A DNA stretch of 28,816 nucleotides, taken from positions 1 through 28,816 of the forward strand of contig PLDT01000126.1 of the NCBI GenBank assembly GCA_003136255.1, given 5' to 3'. Source of the DNA: Palsa-504 sp003136255 (lineage in GTDB: Bacteria; Actinomycetota; Actinomycetes; Streptosporangiales; Streptosporangiaceae). Shown piece after piece: positions 7,447-15,419 of this stretch. The notes beneath the pieces were generated by a model. It worked only from the letters and a program-made list of their open reading frames with translations, had not been told where the DNA came from and did no database searches. Position 1 is the stretch's first letter. Each line of letters opens with the position of its first letter. Made by a program: the position numbers and the translations under genes.

Positions 7447-8805
7447 TCACATACCCGCGATGAGCTTTTCGACCCTTTCGTCCACCGAACGGAACGGGTC
7501 CTTGCACAGGACGGTCCGCTGCGCCTGATCGTTCAGCTTCAGGTGCACCCAGTCGACGGTGAAGTCACGGCGCTTTTCCTGCGCCCGGCGGATGAACTCG
7601 CCGCGCAGCTTGGCCCGGGTGGTCTGCGGCGGGACCGACTTGGCCTCGAAGATATCGATGTCACGTGCGGCCCGCTCCACCGCCCCGGCCCGCTGCAGCA
7701 GGTAGTACAGGCCACGGCCGCGGTGCACGTCGTGATAGGCCAAGTCGAGCTGGGCAACCCGGGGCGAGGACAGCGGCAGGTCATGCCGGGCCCGGTAGCG
7801 CTCGATGAGCTGGTACTTGGTGACCCAGTCGATCTCCCGGGCGATCAGGTCGAGGTTGCCGGTCTCGATCGCGCCGAGCGCCCGCTCCCACATGTCCAGG
7901 ACCCGCTTGCTCACCGGGTCGGCGCCGTTCTTGTCGGTGAAATCCTTGGCCCGGTTCAGGTACTCGTACTGGATGTCCAGCGCGGACAGCTCGCGACCGT
8001 TCGCCAGCCGGACCCGGCTGCGGCCGGTCATGTCGTGGCTGACCTCGCGGATGGCCCGGATCGCGTTGTCCAAGGTCAGGTCCCGCATGATCGCCCCGGC
8101 CTCGATCATCCGCAGCACTAGATCGGTCGCCCCGACCTTGAGCAGCGTGGTCGTCTCGCTCATGTTGGAGTCGCCGACGATGACATGCAGCCGCCGGAAC
8201 CGCTCGGCGTCCGCGTGCGGCTCGTCCCGGGTGTTGATAATGGGGCGCGATCTGGTCGTCGCCGACGACACGCTCTCCCAGATGTGCTCGGCTCGCTGGC
8301 TGACGCAGTACACCGCGCCGCGCGGCGTCTGCAGCACCTTGCCCGCGCCGCAGATGATCTGCCGGGTGACCAGGAACGGGATGAGGATGTCGGCCAGCCT
8401 GCCGAACTCGCCGTGCCTGCCGACCAGGTAGTTCTCGTGGCAGCCGTAGGAGTTGCCGGCCGAGTCCGTGTTGTTCTTGAACAGGTAGATGTCCCCGGCG
8501 ATGCCCTCTTCGCGCAGCCGCCGGTCGGCGTCCACCAGCAGCCCCTCCAGGATCCGCTCGCCCGCCTTGTCGTGCGCGACGAGATCCAGGACGTTGTCGC
8601 ATTCGGGGGTGGCGTACTCGGGATGACTCCCGACGTCGAGGTAGAGCCGCGCTCCGTTCCTCAGGAACACGTTGCTGCTGCGGCCCCATGACACCACGCG
8701 CCGGAACAGGTACCGCGCCACCTCGTCGGGCGACAGCCGCCGCTGCCCGCGGAAGGTGCACGTGACGCCGTACTCGTTCTCAACCCCGAAGATTCGCCGA
8801 TCCAC
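7447..8805 (-). CDS. pafA: Pup--protein ligase PafA
   Basis: PafA attaches the ubiquitin-like protein Pup, through its C-terminal Glu, to lysines of target proteins using ATP; the marked proteins are then degraded by the Mpa/ARC-proteasome. The 452 residues match the usual length. The fold's nucleotide and Mg2+ residues are visible: GVENEYG (7-13, with Glu9), LYLDVGSHPEYATPE with Asp57 at the catalytic-base position, KNNTDSAGNSYGCHENYL, and SRPIINTRDEPHAD. Asp57 and lack of the Dop-type loop favour ligase over the paralogous depupylase Dop. The start is GTG 8805; no Shine-Dalgarno sequence precedes it, but a TTGTCA/TAGCCT promoter lies at leaderless distance. pup, dop and prcBA are not adjacent; a polytopic membrane gene lies upstream instead. 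Confidence 0.96.
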   Translation of the reverse strand: MDRRIFGVENEYGVTCTFRGQRRLSPDEVARYLFRRVVSWGRSSNVFLRNGARLYLDVGSHPEYATPECDNVLDLVAHDKAGERILEGLLVDADRRLREEGIAGDIYLFKNNTDSAGNSYGCHENYLVGRHGEFGRLADILIPFLVTRQIICGAGKVLQTPRGAVYCVSQRAEHIWESVSSATTRSRPIINTRDEPHADAERFRRLHVIVGDSNMSETTTLLKVGATDLVLRMIEAGAIMRDLTLDNAIRAIREVSHDMTGRSRVRLANGRELSALDIQYEYLNRAKDFTDKNGADPVSKRVLDMWERALGAIETGNLDLIAREIDWVTKYQLIERYRARHDLPLSSPRVAQLDLAYHDVHRGRGLYYLLQRAGAVERAARDIDIFEAKSVPPQTTRAKLRGEFIRRAQEKRRDFTVDWVHLKLNDQAQRTVLCKDPFRSVDERVEKLIAGM

Positions 8806-8811
8806 ATGCCA

Positions 8812-8838
8812 AGGCTACGTCCCGTTGCCCCCTGACAA
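8812..8838 (-). promoter_or_regulatory. Candidate leaderless pafA promoter (TTGTCA-N15-TAGCCT)
   Basis: On the minus strand, TTGTCA (8838-8833) matches five of six consensus -35 bases, and TAGCCT (8817-8812) is a TANNNT -10. The spacer is 15 nt, slightly short. Six nt separate the -10 from the GTG at 8805, so the start codon would sit at +1. This fits the lack of a ribosome-binding site. Confidence 0.5.
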
Positions 8839-8864
8839 CAGCATCCCGGCGCGGTAGCCCGGGC

Positions 8865-10550
8865 TCAGCCGCCCGCGGCGAGCAGGTTGGTGTTCCAGAC
8901 CAGCACGGTGTACGGGCCGACATGGTAGGTCCGGACGGGCGGACCGAGGGCGGCCAGGGCCGCGGAGCTGGGCTCCCAGTGATTGAAGAACCCGGCCTGG
9001 CTGTCGGTGACGAGGAACGTCGCCCGCTGCGGGCCGGGGTCGTACCAGGAACCCTTGGCCTCCCACAGATACGGCCGCAGCGAGGGCTGTACGGCCCGGA
9101 CCGCGACGGCCCCGTCGCTGCCGACCGTGACGATGCTCGACTGCCAGTACCCGGCGATGCCGTAGGTCAGGTGGTGTTCGGCCAGGAACGTAGCCAACTG
9201 GGCGTTGGCGGGCGGCGCCGACGGCTGGGCGGCGGCGTACCCGAGGCTGGCCAGGTAACCGGCCGCCAGCGCCGACGCGAGCCCCCTGCGCCAGCGGGCG
9301 CCGCAGAGCCAGCCGAAGATACCCGGTTCGCCGTCGCGCGAGCCGCAGGCGAGCGTCCGACCGGCCAGCACCGCGCCGAACGGCAGCACCACCGCGAACT
9401 CTCGCGCGTTCAGGTCGGTCGCGTTGGCCAGCGTGCTGGGCACGTACACCAGCACGTTGAGGACCATCGCGACCAGCAGGACCTGGCTGATCAGGTCGGG
9501 CCAGCTGAGGAAGTGCCGCGCCACCCGGCAGATGGCCCAGGCGACCAGCGCCACCCCGGCCAGGTGCAGCAACGCGAAGGCCATCTCGGCCGCGGGCCCC
9601 TGCGGCTTGGCGCCGAACAGCACGAGCAGGCCCTCTCCGGTCACCCACGCGTGCTTCGGCCAGGTGTGCACCGCGGCCAGCTGGTAGCCCAGCGGGTGCA
9701 GGATAAACCCGCCATTGGCCGACAGCAGCCGGTTCACCAGGTCGGCCAGACCGTAGGCGAGGATCGCCGCGGCCGCCAGGGACACCTCGTACCAGCTCGC
9801 TTGCACTGCCCCCCCGCGCTCACCCGGGCGGGCGGTCAGGACGACGCGCAGGACGCGCATGGCGCAGACCACGACCAGCGGCGCGATTCCCACCACGACG
9901 ACGAGGGGATCGGCCACCAGCACCCAGGTCAGCAATAGGCCGACGACAACCGGGATGAACCAGCGCGGCTTGGTTGCGGCCCGGGCGATGACCAGCCAGG
10001 TCAGCATCAGCGGGACCGCAGTGCCGATGTGGCCGACCGACATTAGCAGGACGAAGACGCCTACCCCGAGCTGCGGCGCGACCATGAGGCCGCCGGTCAG
10101 GGCCATCCGCGGCCAGGCGGCGCGGCCCGAAGCCGGGTCGGCAGGCTGCCGGGCCAGCAGTACGGCGAAGAGCACGGCCAGCGTGTAGGTCATCGCCGCC
10201 GCGACGTGCGCGGTGTCTACGTGCAGGCCGATGAGGCCCTCGAGCGCCGCGTACTGCGGCAGCTCGGTCGGATAGAACGAGACGTCGGACAGGTACCAGC
10301 CGTGCAGGAGCAGGTTGCCGTGCAGCATGTCCCACGACATCAGCAGGATGTTCGCCTCATCGGAGTTCTCCGGATAGGTGCGTGACACCTGCAGATAGGC
10401 GACGAACAGCAGCACCACGGCGACGGCGACCGCCGCCGTGGCCAGCAGGCGGCGGCGCAGGCGGGCCGGGGCCGCCGGCGGCCGCGCATGGACCGGGCGG
10501 GAAGGCGCGGCGGACTTCTCCGGCGTTCCGCTTCTCGGCACGGCAGCCAT
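8865..10550 (-). CDS. Polytopic membrane protein, family A copy 1 (GT-C-like)
   Basis: I do not recognise a named gene. The 561-residue product has a short cytoplasmic Ala/Pro/Arg-rich tail, a first membrane helix at about 35-55, many further helices, and a soluble C-terminal part of about 130 residues. The first external loop, RTYPENSDEANILLMSWD then LLHGWYLSDVSFYPTELPQY, contains acidic residues where GT-C glycosyltransferases keep their catalytic Asp. Other shared family-A signatures are WVLVADPLVVV, EFAVVLPFGAVLAGR, YGIAGYWQSSIVTV and SWYDP. It is clearly paralogous to 16870-18609 and 18616-20286 and seems closest to the latter. ATG 10550 is preferred over GTG 10553 because AGGA lies 4 nt upstream. 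It is divergent from family-B copy 1. I infer transfer of a lipid-linked sugar at the outer membrane face. Confidence 0.72.
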   Translation of the reverse strand: MAAVPRSGTPEKSAAPSRPVHARPPAAPARLRRRLLATAAVAVAVVLLFVAYLQVSRTYPENSDEANILLMSWDMLHGNLLLHGWYLSDVSFYPTELPQYAALEGLIGLHVDTAHVAAAMTYTLAVLFAVLLARQPADPASGRAAWPRMALTGGLMVAPQLGVGVFVLLMSVGHIGTAVPLMLTWLVIARAATKPRWFIPVVVGLLLTWVLVADPLVVVVGIAPLVVVCAMRVLRVVLTARPGERGGAVQASWYEVSLAAAAILAYGLADLVNRLLSANGGFILHPLGYQLAAVHTWPKHAWVTGEGLLVLFGAKPQGPAAEMAFALLHLAGVALVAWAICRVARHFLSWPDLISQVLLVAMVLNVLVYVPSTLANATDLNAREFAVVLPFGAVLAGRTLACGSRDGEPGIFGWLCGARWRRGLASALAAGYLASLGYAAAQPSAPPANAQLATFLAEHHLTYGIAGYWQSSIVTVGSDGAVAVRAVQPSLRPYLWEAKGSWYDPGPQRATFLVTDSQAGFFNHWEPSSAALAALGPPVRTYHVGPYTVLVWNTNLLAAGG

Positions 10551-10660
10551 CACGTCCTATTCGCTCGCCGCTTGGAGGACAATTCCCATCAGTAGTGTGG
10601 CATCGCTCTGGTAGGCTGCGCGGGCCTGGTCAGAATCTCGCCCTTCCCGCCGAGACAGCC
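10551..10660. promoter_or_regulatory. Divergent intergenic region between A1 and B1
   Basis: This 110-bp gap must hold the start signals of both genes. On the plus strand, TAGGCT at 10612-10617 could be a -10 for B1, with a leader of about 37 nt. On the minus strand AGGA serves A1. I see no long palindrome. Confidence 0.35.
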
Positions 10661-11917
10661 ATGGGTGGAGGCTCGGGGTTGCAGCTTACTTCGACGTCGG
10701 AAGAGGACAGATCTCTCCGGCCCCGCACGCGGCCACCGTGGGCGCGCCTGAACCGGCCGATCGTGCCGGGCGTGATCGCGTTCCTGGGCTGGCTTGGTTT
10801 CGCCTTGGCCCGCTGGCAGATCTGGGCCAAGGGGCACCTCAGCCTGTTCATCATGGCCGGCCACACCTACACCCACCGGGACCAGCTGCCGCGCGGCCTG
10901 CTGCTGGTCCCGTCGGCTGGTTACGACGGGCAGTTCTATTACCGGCTTGCGCTGGACCCGCTCAACTGGAACAAGACCGCGTTCGGCATCACCATGGACC
11001 AGTCTTACCGGTACACCCGGATCGGGTATCCGATCCTGGCCTGGCTGGTCTCGCTCGGCCAGCATCAGCTCGTGCCGCTCGCGCTGGTCGTGATCAACCT
11101 GCTCGGCGTGGCCGCCATGGCCTTCCTGGGCGGCATGTTCGCCCGCGAGTCTGGGCGGCACGCCCTGTGGGGGCTGGCCTTCGCGGCCTACTTCGGCCTG
11201 GTCATCAGCGTGGGCCGGGACACCGCCGAGCCGCTGGCCGAGGCGTGTATGCTGGGCGGCCTGCTCGCCTACCGCCGGAGCAAGCCGATTCTGTGCACCG
11301 TCTTGTTCATGGTCGGCGCCATCACCAGGGAGACCATCCTGCTCGCCCCGGCGGCGATCGCGGTCACCCGGCTGGTAGCTATGGCCCGCCGCCAGGTCCG
11401 GCCTGGCCTGGCCGACCTGACCTGGGTAGTGCCCGCCGGCGTCTACGGTGTGTTGGAAGTCGCGGTCCATTTCGTGGTCAAGGGCGAGTTCCCGTTGCTG
11501 GCCAACGGCAGCCGCAACCTCGCCGCGCCGTTCACGGCGATGCTCGACGCGCTCACGTTCGACATCAGGCACATCAACACCGCGCACCTGAGCCCGATCG
11601 ACATCGCCCTGCTCGAATACGCCACGCTGGGCATCTTCGTCCTAGCCGGGCTGGCGGTCCTGCTGGTCACCACCGCGCCGGCGCACGAGCGGCTAGCCTT
11701 CGTCTTCTTCGTGCTCCAGCTTGGCCTGCTGTCCGGCCAGATCTGGACCAGCACGTTCGGGGATGGGCGCTCGCTCATCGAACCGTACCTGCTGGCGCTG
11801 ATCCTGCTGCTCGCCACGCCTCGGCAGTACCTGTCCTGGCGTTATCTCGGCCTCATCACGGCCTGCGTGGCACCGGCGCTCCTGGTCGTGGCCAGGCGCC
11901 GCATCCTGTACATGTAG
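10661..11917 (+). CDS. Polytopic membrane protein, family B copy 1 (GT-C-like)
   Basis: This is a 418-residue integral membrane protein with about nine or ten hydrophobic segments. After a charged N-terminus and one helix (about 33-50) comes a loop containing GYDGQFYYRLALDP (87-100). An Asp-Gly-Gln-(Phe/Tyr)-Tyr motif in the first external loop is a recurrent feature of GT-C-type membrane glycosyltransferases, where the Asp is the likely catalytic base. A second conserved block, SVGRDTAEPLAEA, and the segment AITRETILL follow. It is paralogous to 20464-21687. ATG 10661 fits the N-terminus of the paralogue but has only a weak ribosome-binding site; an in-frame GTG lies about 66 nt upstream. 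It converges on the family C gene 43 bp downstream. The sugar donor and acceptor are unknown. Confidence 0.72.
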   Translation: MGGGSGLQLTSTSEEDRSLRPRTRPPWARLNRPIVPGVIAFLGWLGFALARWQIWAKGHLSLFIMAGHTYTHRDQLPRGLLLVPSAGYDGQFYYRLALDPLNWNKTAFGITMDQSYRYTRIGYPILAWLVSLGQHQLVPLALVVINLLGVAAMAFLGGMFARESGRHALWGLAFAAYFGLVISVGRDTAEPLAEACMLGGLLAYRRSKPILCTVLFMVGAITRETILLAPAAIAVTRLVAMARRQVRPGLADLTWVVPAGVYGVLEVAVHFVVKGEFPLLANGSRNLAAPFTAMLDALTFDIRHINTAHLSPIDIALLEYATLGIFVLAGLAVLLVTTAPAHERLAFVFFVLQLGLLSGQIWTSTFGDGRSLIEPYLLALILLLATPRQYLSWRYLGLITACVAPALLVVARRRILYM

Positions 11918-11960
11918 GTCAGATGATCCCCGGGTGGCCCAGGCGCCGCAGCAGGTCGCG

Positions 11961-13574
11961 CTAGGGCCGCGAGCCGGCGGTGACCTGAGAATTCTTGAGG
12001 GTGGCGATGACCGTCGTCCCGGACGGCGCGGACGGCGCGTTGAACCAGAACGGCGCGCCGCCGGCGATCTGCCCGGGCGTACAGATGAACTGCGTGGTCA
12101 TCATGTAGGTCCAGGTGGGGTTCGCCACGCAGGCCCGGACCCCGGTCCGCTCGGCCTGGACCAGGAAGCCGGTGATGTCGATCCATGCGTTGTGGCTGAA
12201 GCGGATCACGATGGTCTTGCCGCCCGCCTGGGCCGCGACCGCCTGGACCGCATGCGGCAGGGCCGCGTCGGTGTCCTCGGTGCTCACCGCCGTAGCCGGG
12301 GCCGCCGCGAACACGGCGACGCCGAGCACGGCCGCGCCGGCGGCCAGCACGGCACCCAGCGGCACGGGCGGGGCGTGCACCACGGCCAGCGCGATGACCA
12401 GCAGGGTGATGATCGGCGCGGAGAAGTAGAAGTAGCCGATGTAGTACTCAGACAGCTTGTCGATCCCGACCGCGGCGTAACAGATGAAGGCCAGGCTCGA
12501 GACCACGTTGACGGCGAGCAGGGCGGCCAGGAACCGGCGCATCGCGCCGCGGGTGAGCCACCACACGGCGGCGATCGCGACCGCGTACCCAACCACCGGC
12601 ACCAGCGCGGCGGCCCACGTGCTGCCGCCATGCCACCAGAACCACAGCGCGTACCGGACGATCTGCCCCAGGCTGTGGCCGCCGGCCCGGGAGGAAGAGG
12701 TATAGGAGAAGTACTTGCCGAAATCCCCCGGCCAGTGCAGGGCCAGGTTGACCGCGATCGGCAGCGCGAAGGCCGCGCTGATGACCGCCACCGGAACCCA
12801 GACCCGTGGGCGGGAGAAGGCCCGCAGGCTGGCGCGCGGCCCGTGCTGCCACACCACCGCGGCCGCCGCGGCGGCGAGGATCACGGGCACGAAGAACAAG
12901 AAGCAGGCATGCCCGTGGAGCAGGAACCAGCCGGTCAGGGTCAAGATCCACAGGTCGCGCGCGCCGCCGGCCACGACCGACGCCGCCGCGACCAGGAAGG
13001 CGATATACGTGGGGACGTACATCCACGGCATCCAGTCGTAGCTGAGGATCCACGGTTCGGTCGCGACGAAGCCGAGGAGCACGGCCAGGCAGACCGCCGT
13101 ACCGCGTAGCGATCGCGTCCAGCCGTAGACCACGCCGGTCACCACCGCCACGAACGCGCTGTTCAGCGCGAAGACCGCGAGCACGTGCGCGTTCCACGCA
13201 GTGGGCACCAGATGCAGCGCATAGAAAAAGAGCCACTGGCCCGCGGCCTGCGCGTACATGTAGGCGGGCCCGGGATGGTTGAAGCCCTCCCGGGAGTAGT
13301 TCCCGATCAGCAGCGTGCCGTGCATGGCCTGCTGGATCAAGATGGAGTTGGCCCCGGCGTCACCCTGCTCGTAGAAGCTGGCGGTAAACAGGAACCGGCT
13401 GCGGACCACGAGCACCGCCAGCACGAGCGCGAACGGCCCGGCCCAGACCCACCAAGGCCGGCGGTCGCCGGCCGACCGCGACGACGCGCCGGGCGAGCGA
13501 GATCCGAGGACCGGCCGCCATCCGGGACCGGCCGCCGTCGCGGAATCAGCGGTCGTCGTGTCCCGCCCGCCCAT
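11961..13574 (-). CDS. Polytopic membrane protein, family C (GT-C-like), last gene of sugar operon
   Basis: I do not recognise a named gene. The 537-residue product has a Ser/Gly/Arg-rich cytoplasmic tail, a first helix at about 45-60, at least nine further helices, and a soluble C-terminal part. The first external loop reads EQGDAGANSILIQQAMHG, then NYSREGFNHPGPAYMY; the acidic residues and the FNHPGP motif are where GT-C enzymes place catalytic and lipid-phosphate-binding residues. HGHACFLFF is another conserved-looking stretch. It is unlike families A and B apart from the general layout. The ATG at 13574 follows the SDR gene's stop by 14 nt with only a weak GGCGG. Position in the operon suggests it uses a sugar made by the upstream enzymes. 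Confidence 0.7.
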   Translation of the reverse strand: MGGRDTTTADSATAAGPGWRPVLGSRSPGASSRSAGDRRPWWVWAGPFALVLAVLVVRSRFLFTASFYEQGDAGANSILIQQAMHGTLLIGNYSREGFNHPGPAYMYAQAAGQWLFFYALHLVPTAWNAHVLAVFALNSAFVAVVTGVVYGWTRSLRGTAVCLAVLLGFVATEPWILSYDWMPWMYVPTYIAFLVAAASVVAGGARDLWILTLTGWFLLHGHACFLFFVPVILAAAAAAVVWQHGPRASLRAFSRPRVWVPVAVISAAFALPIAVNLALHWPGDFGKYFSYTSSSRAGGHSLGQIVRYALWFWWHGGSTWAAALVPVVGYAVAIAAVWWLTRGAMRRFLAALLAVNVVSSLAFICYAAVGIDKLSEYYIGYFYFSAPIITLLVIALAVVHAPPVPLGAVLAAGAAVLGVAVFAAAPATAVSTEDTDAALPHAVQAVAAQAGGKTIVIRFSHNAWIDITGFLVQAERTGVRACVANPTWTYMMTTQFICTPGQIAGGAPFWFNAPSAPSGTTVIATLKNSQVTAGSRP

Positions 13575-13588
13575 GGTGCCGCCAGGGT

Positions 13589-14614
13589 TCAGATCGTGCC
13601 GTACTTGATGGCCTCGTCGATCCAGGGGATGACCTCGTCCAGCATCTGGTCGAGCGTCGTGGTCGCCTCGAAGCCGAGGACCTTCTTGGCCTTCTCGGTG
13701 TCGGGGACGCGCCGCTGAACGTCGTATTCAAACGGATCGTCATGGACGAGCCGCAGCGGGACCCCGTCCCCCTTGACCTTGCGCCAGATGTCCTCGGCGA
13801 GTTGCCGGACCGTCGTGCCCTCCGAAGTCGACAGGTTGAAGTCCTCGTTGAGGGCGTCCTCGTGCTCCATCGCGGTCACCACGCCGACGGCCAGGTCCCC
13901 GCCGTAGGTGTAGTGCCGGATCTGGTCACCCGAGCCAAGGATGTGCAGCGGGTCCTGGCCCTTGAGGATCTTCTGGACCAGGTCCGGAACCACGTGGCTC
14001 ATGGCTAGCCGGACGTTCCCGGACAGGATCTCCTCATCGCCCAGGGCCCGGCTTTCCCCGATGCCCACGCAGTTGAACGGGCGGACCAGGGTGTACGGGA
14101 GGCCGTACTGGTCCCAGGCGGCCCGGGCGAAGTACTCCACGGCCAGCTTCTGGAACCCGTAGGACGACAGCGGCGGCGGTATCTGCCGCTGCTGGCCCTC
14201 GTATGAGGGCCACTCGTCCGCGCTCTCGAACACCATCGACGAGGACAGGTAGGTGACCTTGCGCAGCTGGCCATCCCGCCGGGCGGCGATCGCGGCGTCG
14301 CAGGACGCCGCGATGATCCGCTCGTTCGTGGCGAGCAGGTCGTACGCGTAGGTGTGGAAGTACGAGATCCCCCCGATCATCGCGGCACCCGCGATGAAGT
14401 GATCACAGTCGGTGAGCAGCCGCGTCATCAGCTCGACGTCCTGCGCGTCGCCTTCGACGAGATGGTAACTCGGGTGATTGTCGTAGGACTTGCGCACCTT
14501 CCCGTACTTGGAGAAGTTGTCCAGTCCGACCACCGCGTACCCGCGTCGGAGCAGCTCTTCGACGACGTACCCGCCGATGAATCCCGCGGAGCCGCTGACC
14601 AGAACCTTCTGCAT
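13589..14614 (-). CDS. NAD-dependent extended SDR, NDP-sugar epimerase/dehydratase family
   Basis: This 341-residue cytosolic enzyme belongs to the extended short-chain dehydrogenase family that acts on nucleotide sugars. The NAD-binding motif GSAGFIGG is at 8-15, the catalytic serine region is TYLSSSMVF (121-129), and YGFQK (152-156) supplies the Tyr and Lys. RPFNCVGIGE and the late QIRHYTYGGDLA segment match substrate-binding loops of UDP-glucuronate or UDP-GlcNAc 4-epimerases. The exact reaction cannot be told from sequence. ATG 14614 is preferred over the GTG directly before it because AAGGG lies 6 nt upstream. It sits between a GT2 gene (10-nt gap) and a membrane protein (14-nt gap), so it probably modifies the sugar nucleotide made by the dehydrogenase two genes upstream. 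Confidence 0.85.
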   Translation of the reverse strand: MQKVLVSGSAGFIGGYVVEELLRRGYAVVGLDNFSKYGKVRKSYDNHPSYHLVEGDAQDVELMTRLLTDCDHFIAGAAMIGGISYFHTYAYDLLATNERIIAASCDAAIAARRDGQLRKVTYLSSSMVFESADEWPSYEGQQRQIPPPLSSYGFQKLAVEYFARAAWDQYGLPYTLVRPFNCVGIGESRALGDEEILSGNVRLAMSHVVPDLVQKILKGQDPLHILGSGDQIRHYTYGGDLAVGVVTAMEHEDALNEDFNLSTSEGTTVRQLAEDIWRKVKGDGVPLRLVHDDPFEYDVQRRVPDTEKAKKVLGFEATTTLDQMLDEVIPWIDEAIKYGTI

Positions 14615-14624
14615 CACTGTCCCT

Positions 14625-15401
14625 TCACCTTTTATCCCTGGCCGCCTCGTTGTTCCTGGCCGCCTCGCCCCGGGACCGGATCTGCTCGGCCGTCAGCTTC
14701 GGCCCGAACGCGAACCGGTACCAGCGCACGTATCTCGGAATCCAGCTGGCCACCCGGAAGTTGGATACTCCGGCTTGCCGGTCCAGCCAGATCGTGGGTA
14801 TCTCGGCGACCGGCAGGCCGAGCCGCTTGGCCTTGGCGGTCAGCTCGATGCCGATCTCGAATCCGTGCCGCGAGTCGATGCCGACCTGCCGTACGAAACT
14901 CGTGGAATAGGCCTTGAACGAGTTAGTCGCGTCCCGGGTGCCGGTGTGGGCCAGCATTCGCAGCGACCGGCCGGCGGCCTTCGACAGGAAGGCCTTCATC
15001 ACCGGCCCGCCGACCTGCTGACCGCCTGCCATGTACCGGGACGCGGCGGCGACCGCCACCCCGCGGTCGACCAGCCGGGCCAGATCGTCGATCTGCCGCG
15101 GGTCATCGCATCCGTCGGCCATCGTGACCACGGCGACCGGGGCAGCGGCGGCGTCGATGCCGAACCTGATCGCGTTGGCGGGCCCGGGCCCGTAGGTGTT
15201 CACCAGGCACCGGATGCGCGGCTCCTTGAGCGCGTACTCCGCCACCACCGGGACCGTGATGTCGTTCTCGTCGTCGACGACGACGAGAACCTCGCACTGC
15301 AGATGGACGGACTCGAACAGCCGGTCAAGCACCGGCACGATCTGGTCGCCCTCCTGGTACGCGGGCACCACGACCGAGACCCGGGGCACCTCACCGCTCA
15401 T
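14625..15401 (-). CDS. Family 2 glycosyltransferase, polyprenyl-phosphate sugar synthase-like
   Basis: This is a 258-residue GT-A-fold enzyme. It begins with VSVVVPAYQEGDQI (8-21), has the nucleotide-binding VVDDEND (41-47) and the acidic metal-binding region MADGCDDP (94-101), followed by the ASRYMAGGQ and NSFKAYS segments common to dolichol-phosphate mannose synthase-like proteins. No C-terminal membrane helices are present, so it would be peripheral. Relatives move a sugar from a nucleotide to a polyprenyl phosphate, making the donor that GT-C enzymes use outside the cell, which fits its six polytopic neighbours. ATG 15401 has GGGAG 7 nt upstream. It lies 18 nt after the dehydrogenase gene and 10 nt before the SDR gene. 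The sugar is not known. Confidence 0.85.
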   Translation of the reverse strand: MSGEVPRVSVVVPAYQEGDQIVPVLDRLFESVHLQCEVLVVVDDENDITVPVVAEYALKEPRIRCLVNTYGPGPANAIRFGIDAAAAPVAVVTMADGCDDPRQIDDLARLVDRGVAVAAASRYMAGGQQVGGPVMKAFLSKAAGRSLRMLAHTGTRDATNSFKAYSTSFVRQVGIDSRHGFEIGIELTAKAKRLGLPVAEIPTIWLDRQAGVSNFRVASWIPRYVRWYRFAFGPKLTAEQIRSRGEAARNNEAARDKR

Positions 15402-15419
15402 GCTGCGTCTCCCGCACGC

